Shown: positions 23,198-36,194 of the stretch, one piece after another
How the letters are laid out: every line of letters starts with the position of its first letter
How positions within the stretch are numbered: position 1 is the first letter of the stretch
Assembly: GCA_946807835.1 (NCBI GenBank)
Contig: OX327700.1
Location: 23,100,001 to 23,164,000, forward strand
DNA from: Ailanthus altissimus
Taxonomy: Eukaryota; Streptophyta; Magnoliopsida; Sapindales; Simaroubaceae
Length of the DNA: 64,000 nt
Reading direction: 5' to 3'
Program-made: the position numbers and the translations under genes
The notes under the pieces: generated by a model
The model's input: the letters and a program-made list of their open reading frames with translations, nothing else
What the model was told of the DNA's origin: nothing
The model's database searches: none

Positions 23198-25946
23198 TGT
23201 CACGCCCCAAACCCAAAAGATCCGACACACGACATCACTTACATTCATTTACTGCATGTGCACTCATAAATAATTTTACACAAAAAATTTTCAACTTTCA
23301 TTTCAATTTCTTTCAGAATTATAGCAATTGAATTATGACTGGGACAATTATTAAACCGGAGATACGCAGAGTTTTCTCAGAGATTAACACTCTACTACGT
23401 CACCAGTAGCAACTTTGTTACCGGGAGCCCAGAATATATCCATTGCAAATTCTTACTTAAAATCATCCAATAACCACACTTTATAAAACTTAAACCAAAT
23501 CCAATCCACACACAATGAAATAATACATAAGTATTTATTCAATAGGGACAAACCAAATATCCTATCCCACGTGTCCCCAAATGAAACACACAACAACCTA
23601 GCAACTTAGGGAACCCAAGGAACAGCAGAAGCCTTGCCAAATCCGCTAAGCACACATGTACCTTATTTACCTGAAATCACCATAAACTATAATGAGTATA
23701 AAACTCAGTAAGCATACTAATTTTTCATATATCAAATATAAATACATATATGTACACAATGCATATGTATGATATGCTGTGATCAATCAAAATCATAATC
23801 TTATCAAATCACATATCATGTAAGCGCTTACACATTCTTTCAAAACACATAATAGGAATACCATTACTCGACTACTACTTAGTAGGACTTACATATCACA
23901 TATCACATAATGAGCCAAATGTCACTCGTAGGTGACATACCGTATGAGAGGAATAGTACAAGTGAGGTCTTGAATAACACATATATAATGCTTATGCCCG
24001 AAGGTAAAAGCCAAACCCTCACCCTGATCATCGGTGAGTCCTCTCACATGCACCAATACGCCACCACACGAATGTGATGACTCACTCTTCCTTTAGGTAC
24101 CAATAGGATCCTCCCTACATACGGAACACATAACATATACCAATCCCAAAGGAAAGGCCACACATAAAGGCTCCACAAATCACATAAAATGCCTACTAAG
24201 TTAACAGTGAGTTCAAGTACCCTCAAAATACAAAATATTTCTCATGGACATATTACCCTTCAAAAGCTTTCTTTATTAAACACATCTTAATTTGAAAGCT
24301 CACTTACAAAAACACATGTATGTCCATGCTCAATGTCAATGCTCACATTCAGAAACATATATTCACATTTCATATCAAAATATACTTTGACATAACGTAA
24401 ACATATTCTTAACCCCATTTGCAAAATCATACAAAACAATTACTATGTTTATTGTGATTTCAGTAAAAAGTCTAGTATACTTACCTCTTAACACTTTCAG
24501 CTACAAGGCTTAAATCTCCTTAACCTATCAATGGAGATTAATCCTTTCATAAGCCTCACAATTCACACAAAATACTTTAAATAGCTTACAAAATTATACA
24601 CAATGCATTTATCACATCAAATTGGTCTAAATATTTGGTTTCTCAAAACCTGTCATTCTGACCACTTACACTTAACAAAAATTTCTAATACATCAAATGA
24701 TGTCCAATTACTCCGAAATCAGAATATATCATTCTTGACTCATATATACTTCTTATATATGAATATTATATCAAAATTCCTACACAATCCATTCCATACA
24801 CACCATCGAATCCAAACTACAAACCTGACAGGATCAAGATACTTACTGAACAGTATTCAATCTCCCAATTTTATAAAATCATATACTAACTCAAAAATTA
24901 TAAAACTACCACATAATTACTCTTGACACATATCTCAGTCTATGATAAATATTTTGCTTCCAAATAACTGCCAAAAGTATTTTAAAACTATTTTATTTCA
25001 TAACTTTAAAAATCTGTTAATCAAATACTACAATGAGCTGATACACTTTAGAAATTCATAACACTTCAACCACATTGATCCAAATTCTCAATTCCGAGTA
25101 TATCATATTAGACATATAAAATTATCATATTCCACAAATTCATAATTTTTAAAGATCATTCAGCAGGTCAAAAATTGTTTTCCACTGTATCATACTGTTT
25201 ACACAGGAAATTTCCAGAATTCCAGGGTCATTTTGGTAAATTCACTACAAATTCAATTTCCGAGATTTTCAGTCGATTCAAAGTCTCAGATGATCCTAGA
25301 CATGTCTAATTTGATATACTCAAAATTCAAAACCAGAATCGAATTACAAAAATTTATAAAATTCCTGGATCAAGAGACTATCAAGCAGAAATTCCACAAT
25401 TCATCATAATTTATCAAGCTATCTTATAGATCATCATCAATTCTCACAACATCAAACGAAATACACATCAAATCCTTAATTATACATATTTCCAGAAATC
25501 AAAACTTAAAGAAATTAACTTAATTAACACCAATAAATTGATAATTAGTTGTGATATACCTCTAAAGATCCAAAATTTCAATTTCTTCTTCTTTTTCTTC
25601 TTCTTCTTCTCTTTCTCTCTCCTTTATTTCTCTCTTCTCTCTCTAAAAATGGGTAGCTCGACAAAAATGAGAGAATTAGGGTTTTTAAAAGTGTATTTTT
25701 ATACTAAGTGGTTAAATTTTAGTATTTACGAATTCACCCCCAAAACTTTCAAAGTATAACAATTTGGTCCCTAAAATAATTCCAAAGTCTTGCAAATAAA
25801 CCCAATACTAATAGTATATCCTTAACCTATAAAAACACTACTAATAACAATATATAAATCAAGGATCACCCACATACAAATAAAATACGTATATTTATAT
25901 ATATAAATATACATATTCTTACCGGTTATGGATACTGGTTACTACA
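23198..25946 (-). repeat. D1 5' LTR (2749 bp)
   Basis: Nearly identical to 16648-19397. Visible differences are one C/T near the outer end, two bases in an A/T run near 23285, one base fewer in an A run near 24465, and one A/C near 25015. It drives, if active, the genomic transcript of D1 toward lower coordinates. Confidence 0.93.
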
Positions 25947-25951
25947 TATAT

Positions 25952-28179
25952 GCTCATCATTTGGATTATAAAATTTTTATTACATAAAAGTTTTGTTACT
26001 TTTTAAAACTAAATACTAAGTCTAAGAGGATCGAGACTTTCGAATTACAAAACAAAATAAAAAGAAAAATACAGAAAAAGATCATTTATGCAGCAAGTAA
26101 TGGGTTATCTTTGGAAGGAACCTCATTGGAAATCTAAGCAGCCTCATAGCCCAGTATAGGAGCAATAGCGGGAGCAGGGCTAGTGGAAGCATTATTTCCA
26201 TCACTTGAAGATAAGTCTATTATGGTTTTCTCTGCAACTTAAGAAATTGTGCCCTAAGTAATGTTTTTGAAAAGCTTTGACATAGTTTGAGAACCTATCC
26301 ATTACCTCTGAGCTCTATGTATTTTTTAGAATAGTTGCTTGCTCTTCAGAGCAATCGGCCTCCACCTTCATGTTCAGTTGCTCAATTCTACCTATTATCT
26401 CGGTCTGTTCCCTCTCAGCTTTTATTGTTCTTCCTTCAATTTCAGTATAGTTCCTCTATATAATCTTAACCACGCCTTTAGCTTTAGAAACTTTGGATTC
26501 CAAAAGCCTAATTTAACTTGCCAGCTTAAAGGATTTACTCTCAGTTGTCACTACGGCGTCGTATACTTGGTTTGCCCAGATAGTACCTTGTATTTCCAAC
26601 TCTGAGACCTTACTTTTTGGATTCAATCCTTTTTGTATCAACCTCCTCTACTTTTACTTCTAATGCCTTAAAGTCTTTTGCAAACATTCAAACCTTTCTT
26701 TTTTGTCTCATTAATTTCTTTCTTCACCTCCTCTAATTCTCCTTTAAGGTCCTAGGCATAGAGGCCTTCATTGATGATACGAAGGACACCATTGTGGCAT
26801 TGAGATAAGGCGTATGTGAATTGAAAATATCATAAAAAATTTCCATCCAAGCAACCAAAGCTAAACATAAACTAAAAGAGAAAAAAAAAAGCTTAGACCT
26901 ATTGAACTACTGATAGCATAGTGAATAGTAGAGATTGGATCCTGCTCTAATGATATCCCAAGCTTGCTTTAGGGTAATGTAGTGTTCCCCTTGTCTTATA
27001 AGTATAGCCAAATTCTTGAGCTTAGAAAATTTAATGGGGGCAATATCATTGAGTTTGAAAGTAGTGGTGATTGCATTCAAAAATCTCTTTAACTTTTTCC
27101 AATTAATTTGATCAGGTGAGTTGGCCTTCATGTAAGGAGATCATTGAGAAAGACCTTATGAAGGATGAGATTTTGTTTCATTAAGAGGAATTTATGTAGA
27201 AGATAAAAGGCTAACTACCCATTTGCCCTTATTTGCTCAGGATAAAAAGCTTTGAGGCTGCTCCCTCAGACATTTCTCGATTGTCCTCACCAGGGAGGTT
27301 TTGAGAAAGTTTCTATCTCCATCCCTTGGGGTGCTTCCACTACTCCTTGGTGTGTTTTCATATTCCCTTCCCCTCTTTGGCCCTATTAAAAAGTTGATAA
27401 CACCTTCTCTTTTTCTAGATTGTACCTCTGTTCAGTCCCATCTTAATGGGACTTTTACCTATTATTGTCATCATCTCTCAGTATTTCTTTAAAGATAAGT
27501 AGTAGATTAGATTAAGTAAAGGAAAAAAAAAGTTACTACAAAGTGTTGGGACTTACTTCTCTTCTTTTCCTTTGCGATTAGAACATTCTTTAATAACATT
27601 ATAATAAGGTTTAAAACTCAGAAAGGCTCTGCAGACAAAAGATCCCTCTAACTTACTACTCATTGTTGTACCTAGCCTAGTCCTTATTACAGATTTTTGA
27701 TCTCAAGAACCAAAAGGCTGCAAAAACACGAGAGGTTAAGAAAGAAGTTCTTAGTGAAAGTAAAAGAAAGCCGATATAATAAGTAAAGATGACCTACACC
27801 CAATTTGAACTTGGTGGGACTAAATCAAGTTCCCAACATAAGTCGTGGACTTCTTGGCATTATTCCCCATAACAAAAAAAACCAATGCAATGTCCACCAT
27901 TCGTTAATAAAGGGTAATTGCCTAACAAGGTGAGGACTATTGTAAGAGGCCAAGTAGTAAAAGCCCCTATTCTAAGATGAGTTAAATCTCATTTAGTACA
28001 AGTATCGTAATTCCTGAAAAAATGCTTAGTTTAACCAACCCTTGTCTATAAGATATATATGCCTGAAAAGATCTTTCAAGAATTCAAGATTAATTAGAAA
28101 AGGGTGATTTCATATAGGTGAACATTTTGAGGTTGAATAAGCAATCATAAGCTTAAATTGAAAAATTCTAAGTGAAGGG
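25952..28179 (-). pseudogene. decayed gypsy-associated coiled-coil ORF, distal part
   Basis: Read on the minus strand around 26340-26590, one broken frame gives a long heptad-type coiled coil (pieces such as LESKVSKAKGVVK and EGRTIKAEREQTEIIGRIEQ). Further upstream (26907-27131) a 74-codon frame with NWKKLKRFLNA is open. The style matches the C-terminal half of the putative gypsy-type transposon protein (Pfam Transposase_28-like) found with plant gypsy elements. Its N-terminal part is at 31672-31896, separated by the A3/B3 insertions. Stops are frequent. Confidence 0.5.
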
Positions 28180-31100
28180 TGATGTATCCTTCAGTAATTA
28201 AACGCAAGTGCATGCTATCGTATTAAGTGATATAATATTTAAATTCAGATATCATTCTTACAGGGACTATTTAACTTATTTCTTTTAATCAATTACTAAA
28301 ATTAATCATACTTTAACTTTCATTCGAAAAAATTCAAATATGAATCCTAACTAATTATCCTAATTCTATTAAATTAAACCTAAATTAATCGAAAGTAAGC
28401 AAATGGTTGAATTCATTAATCAAATAGAATCTAGAGTTTTGACTTATCCCCTAATATTTCATTAAATTAATTAATATTTTAGTTAATCCTTTAATATAAA
28501 TTGTTAGCTTAGACATTAATCTCATCATAAGCTTTCGTCGATGGTCAAGTGACTATATTACGCATTCTAACAATTACCTATATGTCTATGGTAATCTGAA
28601 TAAAATGTAATTCATTAAGAACAAGTCTAAATTATACCATATATGCTATATAAGTATATTTCTATTTTATATAAAACTCATAGCTGTCACCCTATGATCA
28701 TGCATCAAACTATCATAGGCTAAATACATAAATCCATTCGTCAAGTTCATCATGGTTCCTCAATTATTCAAAATATTGGTAAGTTATAATGAAAGTATTA
28801 AACTCAAGATAGAATGAATCAATTATATGTATTAAGTTCATAAACTAGGAGTCTATGAAATCTAACTACATACTAGGTTTAAAAGCTTAACCCTAGATCA
28901 AACAAGCTTAGCTCATCACTAAACTAAGAGTATCAAACCAATGAATAGAAAATATGATGAATAAGATCATAATAATGAGAAAAGAATAAAACTAATTAAA
29001 GGAGATGATTTTGAATCGCTTTCTCTATTTATTTTAGCTTGAATCTTGATCTCTAATCTTAAATGCTTGACTTTAATCTCTTAATTTGTGTTGTGAATTA
29101 TTTTTCTAAGTTTTGCCTTATTAAAAGTCTTTGTTTTGGCTTTTAAAAGAGTACTTTTATAGGTATTGAAACCTTAGAGTCGAGGGCCTTCGAATCTAAG
29201 TCAAAATAGAATTAAAAAGATGAGGATTTATATATGGCACGGGTGCCGTGGCACTAAGGGCTTAGTACCGCAGCGCAAAGACCTGAAACGAAAAGATGGT
29301 AAAGAGCTGGCTAAATGCTGCGATACCGGGGTTAAGCACCATGGCACCCAATTTTCTACCCTGGGCGCTGCGTCGCCCAAGCTTGGGTTCATGTCATCTC
29401 GTATTTTGAGCGTAACTTCTTCGTTTCACACCCGTTTCACCTCTCATTTGACCCGAATCATCATATTTTCCCTCGTGCACCTATTTATAATTAAAAACAC
29501 AATTAAATAGCTAAATATTTATAATTTAGAGTAAACTCAAGTTCGGAGTGCTAAATATGTTAGGGTCGGTGCTAACATGTCATCCCTGCTTGTGTATTTA
29601 TACAAGTGTACATTCTCATTAAATCGCTAATACTCATTTATATGGTATTATACATGTAACGTTACAAACGTTATAGATCTAAAAAATTTCGGATCAGATC
29701 TAAAGGAGTTTAGATAAGGGCTCATAGTTAGCCACGCTGAGAAATATAAATGCTAAATGTTAGCACAGTTAAGTGTTGGCTGGTTATAATACTTAGTAGA
29801 TCCAAGAGTTAGAGCCTTGTCTGTAATGGAATAAAGACCTGAGAATATACTAGTAACTGCATAGTTGCAAGAGTTGCAATCGGGTGCTAGAAAATGCTAG
29901 TTGCACAAGTATGTTCTTAAATAATTGTCTCTGATCTATTTTTGCCGATGCGGGTCTGTCGGTGGATACCTTTTTATATAAATCAGCATATGTCGTACCT
30001 ATAGGGTATAGATGGTCGTTCTTAGCCAACCGTGAGCTTACAGCTTGTATTGGCATATGGGTATCTAGTTAGGACTGGATATAGGACAGACTCACGAGAG
30101 CCTCCGATAGACACCCAATGTAAGCCGTCAACAGAGGGTTCTCTCGAGTTAAGTAGTATACGTGGTCCTTTGACCTGAGTGCCACGGTCGGCTTGTAAGT
30201 GATCCACCATACTTTGGTTCCACACATGTCACAGACCTTTCATGGTATGACTACTGGGTGTCGCTGGGTATAATCAGATGCTTATGGAGTCCGGTGCGTA
30301 CAGATATGGGATCTGTCAACTCTCATATGGAGTTAGTATCCGGATGCTTCGAGACTATATCTCAGAAAGTCTTATGGCCACAAGCATCAATCCTGGAAAA
30401 GAGTTCCGTCAGGGTAGAACAATATGCGCAAACTTTTTTGCCATATTGTTCAGTGAGATACAAGTCTGGAGATAGAACATGGATGAGCACTAGGGGATTT
30501 AACAGTGATAATCTATATCCTCGCACATCCAGGATATCATGACCAAAGGACTATACGTATGTGTTGTAACCTCAACTTGCATGGTTCAACGCGCTGATTT
30601 GTATATCTATGACGTGTGCGTGGGGCATTGCTCATGGACTCATGGAATAGTTCCATTTGACGAATCGATAGTAGAACCTAGGGAGTCCCGCGATATGGAG
30701 TGTACTCGTTGTACACTGGGGCAACGTGTCGGATTAAATTATTTAATCCAACAATATTCAGCAATACCACGAAAATATGTGCGTGTCTGTATTTAAGTGT
30801 TAAAAATAATAATTAGTTAATAATTATTATTTACTAATTGTATTATGACACGTGACGTATTATGGACTCTTAGTTGAGTTTACCCAAGTGTGAGATTTGA
30901 TGGGACCCACTAGGGGGTAAACTTAGTAAATATTTATGAGGGGTAAAATGGTCATTTTTTACTTTGATTATTTAATTGTTAAATATTCAAATATCTCTCT
31001 TTTTTATATTATATTATATATATTATCATTTATATTATATTATATTATATATATATATATATAAAGTGAAAGAGAGAGAGAAATTTCGGTGTGTGGGCAA

Positions 31101-31559
31101 TTTTTTGCCTGAGAGAAGAAATGGAGAAAAGAAAGAAAAGAAGAGGGAGAAGAAGAGAAGAAAAAAAAAGGAGAGAGCTCTCTCCCTCTAATTAAAGCAA
31201 TTATGAATTGCTTTAAATTCTCAATTTCTTATTCTTTTGGAGAAAATGATACAAACACACACTATGTGGCGTATAAGGCTGTTGTTTTAGCTCACCAAGC
31301 CTACTGTGTTGGTGACTAGAACTGCCCGTGAGTTGGTCTCTATGTGGACTCCGAGATAATACGTGTATAACGTTACACGTTGAGGTGAGTTCTCTATCAT
31401 ACTTATATATTAATGCATTTAATATATGTTATTTATTGTGTTTATTGCAAATTTACACATTTTCGCTACGTTAGGTAATAAACATAATTGGATATGCATA
31501 CACCACGTGTATTAGATTCTCCGCCAATAAAATATACTAATGCATTTACGCCCTTATCA
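28180..31559 (-). mobile_element. solo LTR, family A copy 3, split by B3
   Basis: In plus reading it starts TGATGTATCC and ends ACGCCCTTATCA, the reverse of A1/A2. The flanks AAGGG (28175-28179) and AATGG (31560-31564) match at 4 of 5 bases, a worn target duplication. Removing B3 and its 5-bp duplication leaves about 1.4 kb, the A-family length. A GC-rich patch lies at about 29238-29385, and a TATA-like box on the minus strand near 29155. Confidence 0.82.
29558..31529 (+). mobile_element. solo LTR, family B copy 3, nested in A3
   Basis: It starts TGTTAGGGTCGG and ends near GATTCTCCGCCA, plus a 3-base slip. The target duplication AAATA lies at 29553-29557 and 31530-31534. The A3 sequence stops at the first copy and resumes after the second (TACTAATGCATTTACGCCC), so B3 entered A3. 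A (TA)n TATA region at about 31030-31065 followed by a purine-rich leader suggests transcription to the right. Small frames on both strands (for example 30022-30225) are shared with B1 and B2 by homology. Confidence 0.83.
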
Positions 31560-31671
31560 AATGGTCACTTTCCCAGGTTTGGGTTAACTAGAGAAGTCAA
31601 CGACAAGAGTGACCTTCAAAGTTACTGAAGATGGAATATTGAATTGATTCCTCAAGCACTTTAAATCTTCC

Positions 31672-31896
31672 TCAATGATGGTAGACTCTCGATAAAGCTC
31701 GGTAAAGAAAGTCAAACTCAAAATTGTCTACCCTCTCGTCACTTGAAGAAGGTTTGGGGTCTTTTAACCCATCTTTATCAGAGACTTCCTCCTCGTCACC
31801 CTTGAGGTCCTCTTCACTCTCATTGGCCTCTGAGTCCTTAGGCTCGACCACTTCAATGAGAGCATTCCTTTCCTTCTCACATCTCACTTTGGCCAT
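31672..31896 (-). pseudogene. N-terminal fragment of a gypsy-associated Transposase_28-like protein
   Basis: A 74-codon minus frame has a very acidic, serine-rich middle (ESEEDLKGDEEEVSDKDG) and then SSSDERVDNFEFDFL. This is how the putative gypsy-type transposon proteins begin. The frame stops, and decayed similarity (NFEGHS and similar) continues to the A3 boundary at 31559. It pairs with the coiled-coil remnant at 25952-28179. Weak call, based on style. Confidence 0.4.
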
Positions 31897-33339
31897 AATG
31901 GTTTTAGAACGGATCTTAAAGTTTCTCCTCGAGAAGCCCGAGGAGCTAGAGCTCCAGGTCAGTTAGCCCAACTATTTTTTCTAATTAATAAGACCTCATC
32001 TTCCTCCTCTATATCACTAAGGTCTAGCCTAACATCTAAAATGCAGTTTTCTACACTGTGTGAACCTATTTGACTATGGGTCAACATTTAGAAGCTAAGA
32101 AGACTAAGTGCAATTTGGGCGAGGTCAAACATACCGATTCAAAAACAGTCAATAAAACACAATAAAATTCAAAACAAAATTGAAGATACAATACAAAGTC
32201 AAAAATTTATGCTATTTCAAAGCAATAAATGATGCCAAAAGTATAAATATATTCTCAGAGTCAAGACATAATGCAACAATAGTATTTATGATAAGCAATG
32301 GATTATCTTACAAAACAAAGAGATTTTTTCTATAAAAAAAAATATGGTTAAAGAAATAATTTATTGTGAAATGTGATAAAAAAAAAACAAATAAAAGTTA
32401 ATCAGAACCAAAGGTCAGAGTTAAGGATTAATTGCTGTCGTGAATACCCATATTTTCTCTCTCTGTAATGTAAAAGGACTTTTTCTCTCTTCAAATGATG
32501 AAAGTAAGTAAAATATTCAAATGACCCAAGAGGCTTGCATTTATAATGGGATTCAAAAGTTAATCTGAGTCGTTGCTTCATATAGTCCAAATAGTTTCAC
32601 ATTTAAAAACATCTCTTCATTTAACTGATATAACCAATGAGACCTTAATGACAATTAGATTAAGATCTAAGGGCTAGAGAAGTGCCACATCTCTCATAGT
32701 TGCTGATATTAATCCTTAGTGTTTTGAAAAATGTAACGATTGTAAATGTGTGGTTTTCAAAGAGACGGCTACATTTAATGTCGTAATAGTGTGGAAATTT
32801 AAACTTAAAATAGTAAAAAGCTCTAGCTTCTTCAATGAATGAGAACTCCTCTTCCTTGAACATTTAAAAAGCACAACGAGAATGATTAAGCTGAGGATGA
32901 TGCTCCAAACTAAGAACTATAATAAAATTTTAGTATAAATAAGTCAATATTAAAAATTAGAGGACCCTTGTTTCCCTCTAGGATTATGGCCCAAGTCTAA
33001 TTCTTCATAAGATTGGTGTGGCCTATGAATTCTTTGCCTTTGAACCATAGTTGAGCCTATTTACGAACTTCCTAGGCTTCGATCCATTACCAAAAGAAGG
33101 TCTTCAATGTGAACAAGGGAAAATCTTCGAGATCCATTTATATTTTTTTGGCCTAGACGATCTCAATATCAGTAATCACTCTTCAACAACCAACATTACC
33201 CAAGCTAACTAAATAAGACTCCTCCTAAGGCCATATATATATGTGTCTTCAATGATGACTAAAGGCTTATCAACAACCTTGAAGATCTTGAAGATAGAAT
33301 CTTGATCAGTTCAATCCCTACAATCATGGGATTCCCAAA
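31897..33339. other. unresolved decayed DNA, no gene seen
   Basis: The stretch is AT-rich with short frames only (for example minus 32402-32590 and 32660-32863), none with a recognisable motif. It may be the leader of the broken minus-strand element to its left. Confidence 0.4.
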
Positions 33340-33850
33340 CAATTTTATCTCCGAAAATCTCAGAAGCCATAATCTTCAGTATAATTCAAATTTAAATAAA
33401 CTAAAAGATAAGGAAGGTATATATTTGCCCTAACCTTATTATCACTCCATAATGTACATCTATAAAAAGAGGTTAAAAGACTAGAAAATGGGTTATATAG
33501 ATAACACTCTAAAAACACATTCTATTTTTAGGTTCTCCAGATTTCTTGCTTACTAGCATCTTTCTCTAATCTCAAAACACACAAACCACTCTAAAATACT
33601 ACATCACTTTAATTCTAGCATTCCTAACTTTTTTCTCTGACTCTCATTGACTTAAACATCAAATGATCTTTCACCAAAACAAACTCCGACATGGCCTAAT
33701 ACTAACTATAGTTGCAGGAAGCTCAGTAGTCTAATAAACACTCAAAGTGGTCAATCTAACTTAGCTCTAGTCCAACCTATCGAAAGATTCTATAACTATT
33801 TCTCGTAATTCATAAATTCAACTCGTTAATTTAAAATATTCCTCTTAAAC
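33340..33850 (+). repeat. dispersed repeat family C, copy 2
   Basis: Diverged direct copy of 5390-5900, with the same ordered landmarks and the same AAATTCAACTCGTT ending. Similarity is clear by eye for about 500 bp and fades outside. Probably an LTR remnant. Confidence 0.5.
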
Positions 33851-36180
33851 TATTTAAAAATATTTTAGTGTGGCCTATTAATCTCATTGATTTTGATTTT
33901 TGACATTAATGAATAGCATTAAAATATGTTCATCTATGTAGTAGAGAATTTTTAAGAAACTCTTTTGGTATTATCATTGAAAATGGAGAGAGGAGAGAGT
34001 GTTGTGAGTTGAGAGTTGTGACCTCGTACCTAATTTAGGTTGCTTCTGGAAGCAAGTATACATAATGTTTGTTCGCTATTCAAATCAAAATAATGATCAT
34101 GACCATAACCACCCACGTGTTAATTATTAGAAATTAGCCATTTTCATACCCATTTGGAGGCCATAAAATTAAGAAGAAAAAAAAAACATCATTCATAAAA
34201 GAAATAATGAAACAATCATCATTTCTTTTGGTCTAATGCTCTTAGATTATTTGTTGACGAATGGAGTATAAATGCCATACCGACTGACCGTGAATGGTGG
34301 AAATGGCAATTTACGTTGATTTGTTAGCACCTTCTCATTGCTGATTTATGACCATTTTTACACCTCATTCTGCAGATTTTTTTATTTGGTGGCCAACCTA
34401 CTGGAAAACTTTCGATGATCTTAACCTAATCTTCTTAATCTACTTGATTCCAATATTAGTTTGAGAGTGAATTTGGCTTGATTATTAGTTGACCAATATG
34501 TGAGATACTTCGCATGCTACAAGGTTAAAATTTGTAATCTTAAGTGTTACACTTGTGATATTATATACCATAAATTTTGAGTATGGGTTTATAAAAATTT
34601 TGAACAGCTCATAGTTTACAACATTGAAAATATAAAATTTATATATCAAATGATGTTACATGTCACTTATTCATTTTAAGTATAAAAAAAATTATTAATA
34701 AAATAAACTAATACAAATATTGATGTATTTTTATTATAATTATTCGCTGCATCAAAATCAAATATTTTGAATTAATTTTAATGATGCATAACAAAAAAAA
34801 TTTATACACGAGAATTCGCACGAAGGGTATCATTCTATATATATGTTTCTATTGTATTTGTGAAATCCTTGAGGCTCCAATTTGATTTAATTGTTTGCAA
34901 AATAAAAGTGTTGAATGCTCAATTGAAGTAGATAAGTTTTTGGCAAATACCTATTATAGTAAAAGGACATAATTTTAAATATTTATACATAATTTGACTT
35001 TATCTACAAAAAAAATTTAGAGTAAAATCAGCTTCATTATACAATTAAAATTATAAATATTTATTAAACAGTTTAATTGTTATACTTTAAAAATTACTCG
35101 ACCACACTAAATAAAAGTCTCAAGTTACTTATAAAGAATAGTGTTACATATACAAAGTCTCAACATTTGCATTCTAAATAATGTCATCAATTAACAACTA
35201 TTACTTGTCAAGAGATATTAACTTTCTACTTCTTATTAATATGATAATCAAACAGCATCAATTAACAACAAAAACATTAGATATCACATTAATTAAAATA
35301 CAAATTTTATATCTTAATTATGTAAATATAACCTTACCCACTTAAAAATCACAATGTTATCGGAGAGGGTCTCTAGTAAAGAGTGAATCGAAATCACAAA
35401 CAGAAGATGGCGTGGAGACTGAAGGTGAAAGGTACATTTTTCTCTTAAATAATCTTGTTTATAATTAACAATAAAAGAGAAATTTTTACATACTAGTAGT
35501 AGTTAGTTACCAACTACAATGCCGGTTTGATTGAGCAGCCCATGCCCATCTGCCTTGCCACTTGCCAATTCATTTAATAATTTCTAATACAAAACGTATG
35601 CCTCATTACAGGTCATGTGACAGTGAAAGTCGTTCTCTTTTGAATTTTACAATACATTGAAGATAAATAAATAAATCCATTATATCAAGTCAATCCATTA
35701 TAGTTAAAATTGGAATCTAAGATGACCAAAACTAGAGGCATGTTTCTACATTTTTCATGAAAGATGAGATTAACAAATGTATCATTAAAAATTTATAATG
35801 AGATGGATTAACATGAAGTGAAATGAGAATATAAATTTTGTTATCAATGAGCAAGATTGTCCTGTGAAATTTCTTTTTCCTTTTAAATGGTATTCATTCA
35901 TTCTGATATTGTATGCTTCTAGAGTTTCAACTAGGGCCTGTTTAAAATAAATTATTCAAGACAAAAGAAGTAACCCCATCCCAGGCTGGGACTACAATCT
36001 ATACAACTAGACCAAGATGGCTGGTTCAGAAAACAACTAGCAAAAAAAATGGGTCAATATTATTTTCTATTTATGTCAAAATCGCCGCCAGGGCACATAC
36101 TATGTAAATGTATAATTCGCTTCATGTTTTGACTTGAAACGAAGAAGCACAACATTTATTAAAGGGTTGTTATATAAGTA
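33851..36180. other. AT-rich intergenic DNA
   Basis: No gene or repeat with clear boundaries was recognised. The sequence is single-copy within the window as far as I can tell. Confidence 0.5.
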
Positions 36181-36194
36181 TGGCGTGAGCACAA

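Larger units (their letters stand above)
16648..25946 (-). mobile_element. complete non-autonomous LTR retroelement D1 (LARD-like) with antisense genes
   Basis: A 9299-bp element is flanked by target duplication TATAT (16643-16647 and 25947-25951). The two LTRs (2750 and 2749 bp) differ at only about four bases plus a 1-bp run-length change by eye, so insertion is recent. On the minus strand the order is 5' LTR (25946-23198), an 8-nt gap, a tRNA-iMet-type PBS (23189-23178), a 3.8-kb internal region, a polypurine tract and the 3' LTR (19397-16648). The GGGGCGTGACA LTR end followed by TGGTATCAGAGC is the style of Tekay/Del chromoviruses. No gag, protease, RT, integrase or chromodomain is visible in any frame, so it must be mobilised in trans. 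The internal region holds two plus-strand units, described separately. Confidence 0.92.

Noticed and set aside
16648..25946. D1 read as a plus-strand element because its two ORFs are on the plus strand
   Set aside because: PBS and polypurine tract both lie on the minus strand next to the proper LTRs, so the element is minus and the ORFs are antisense.
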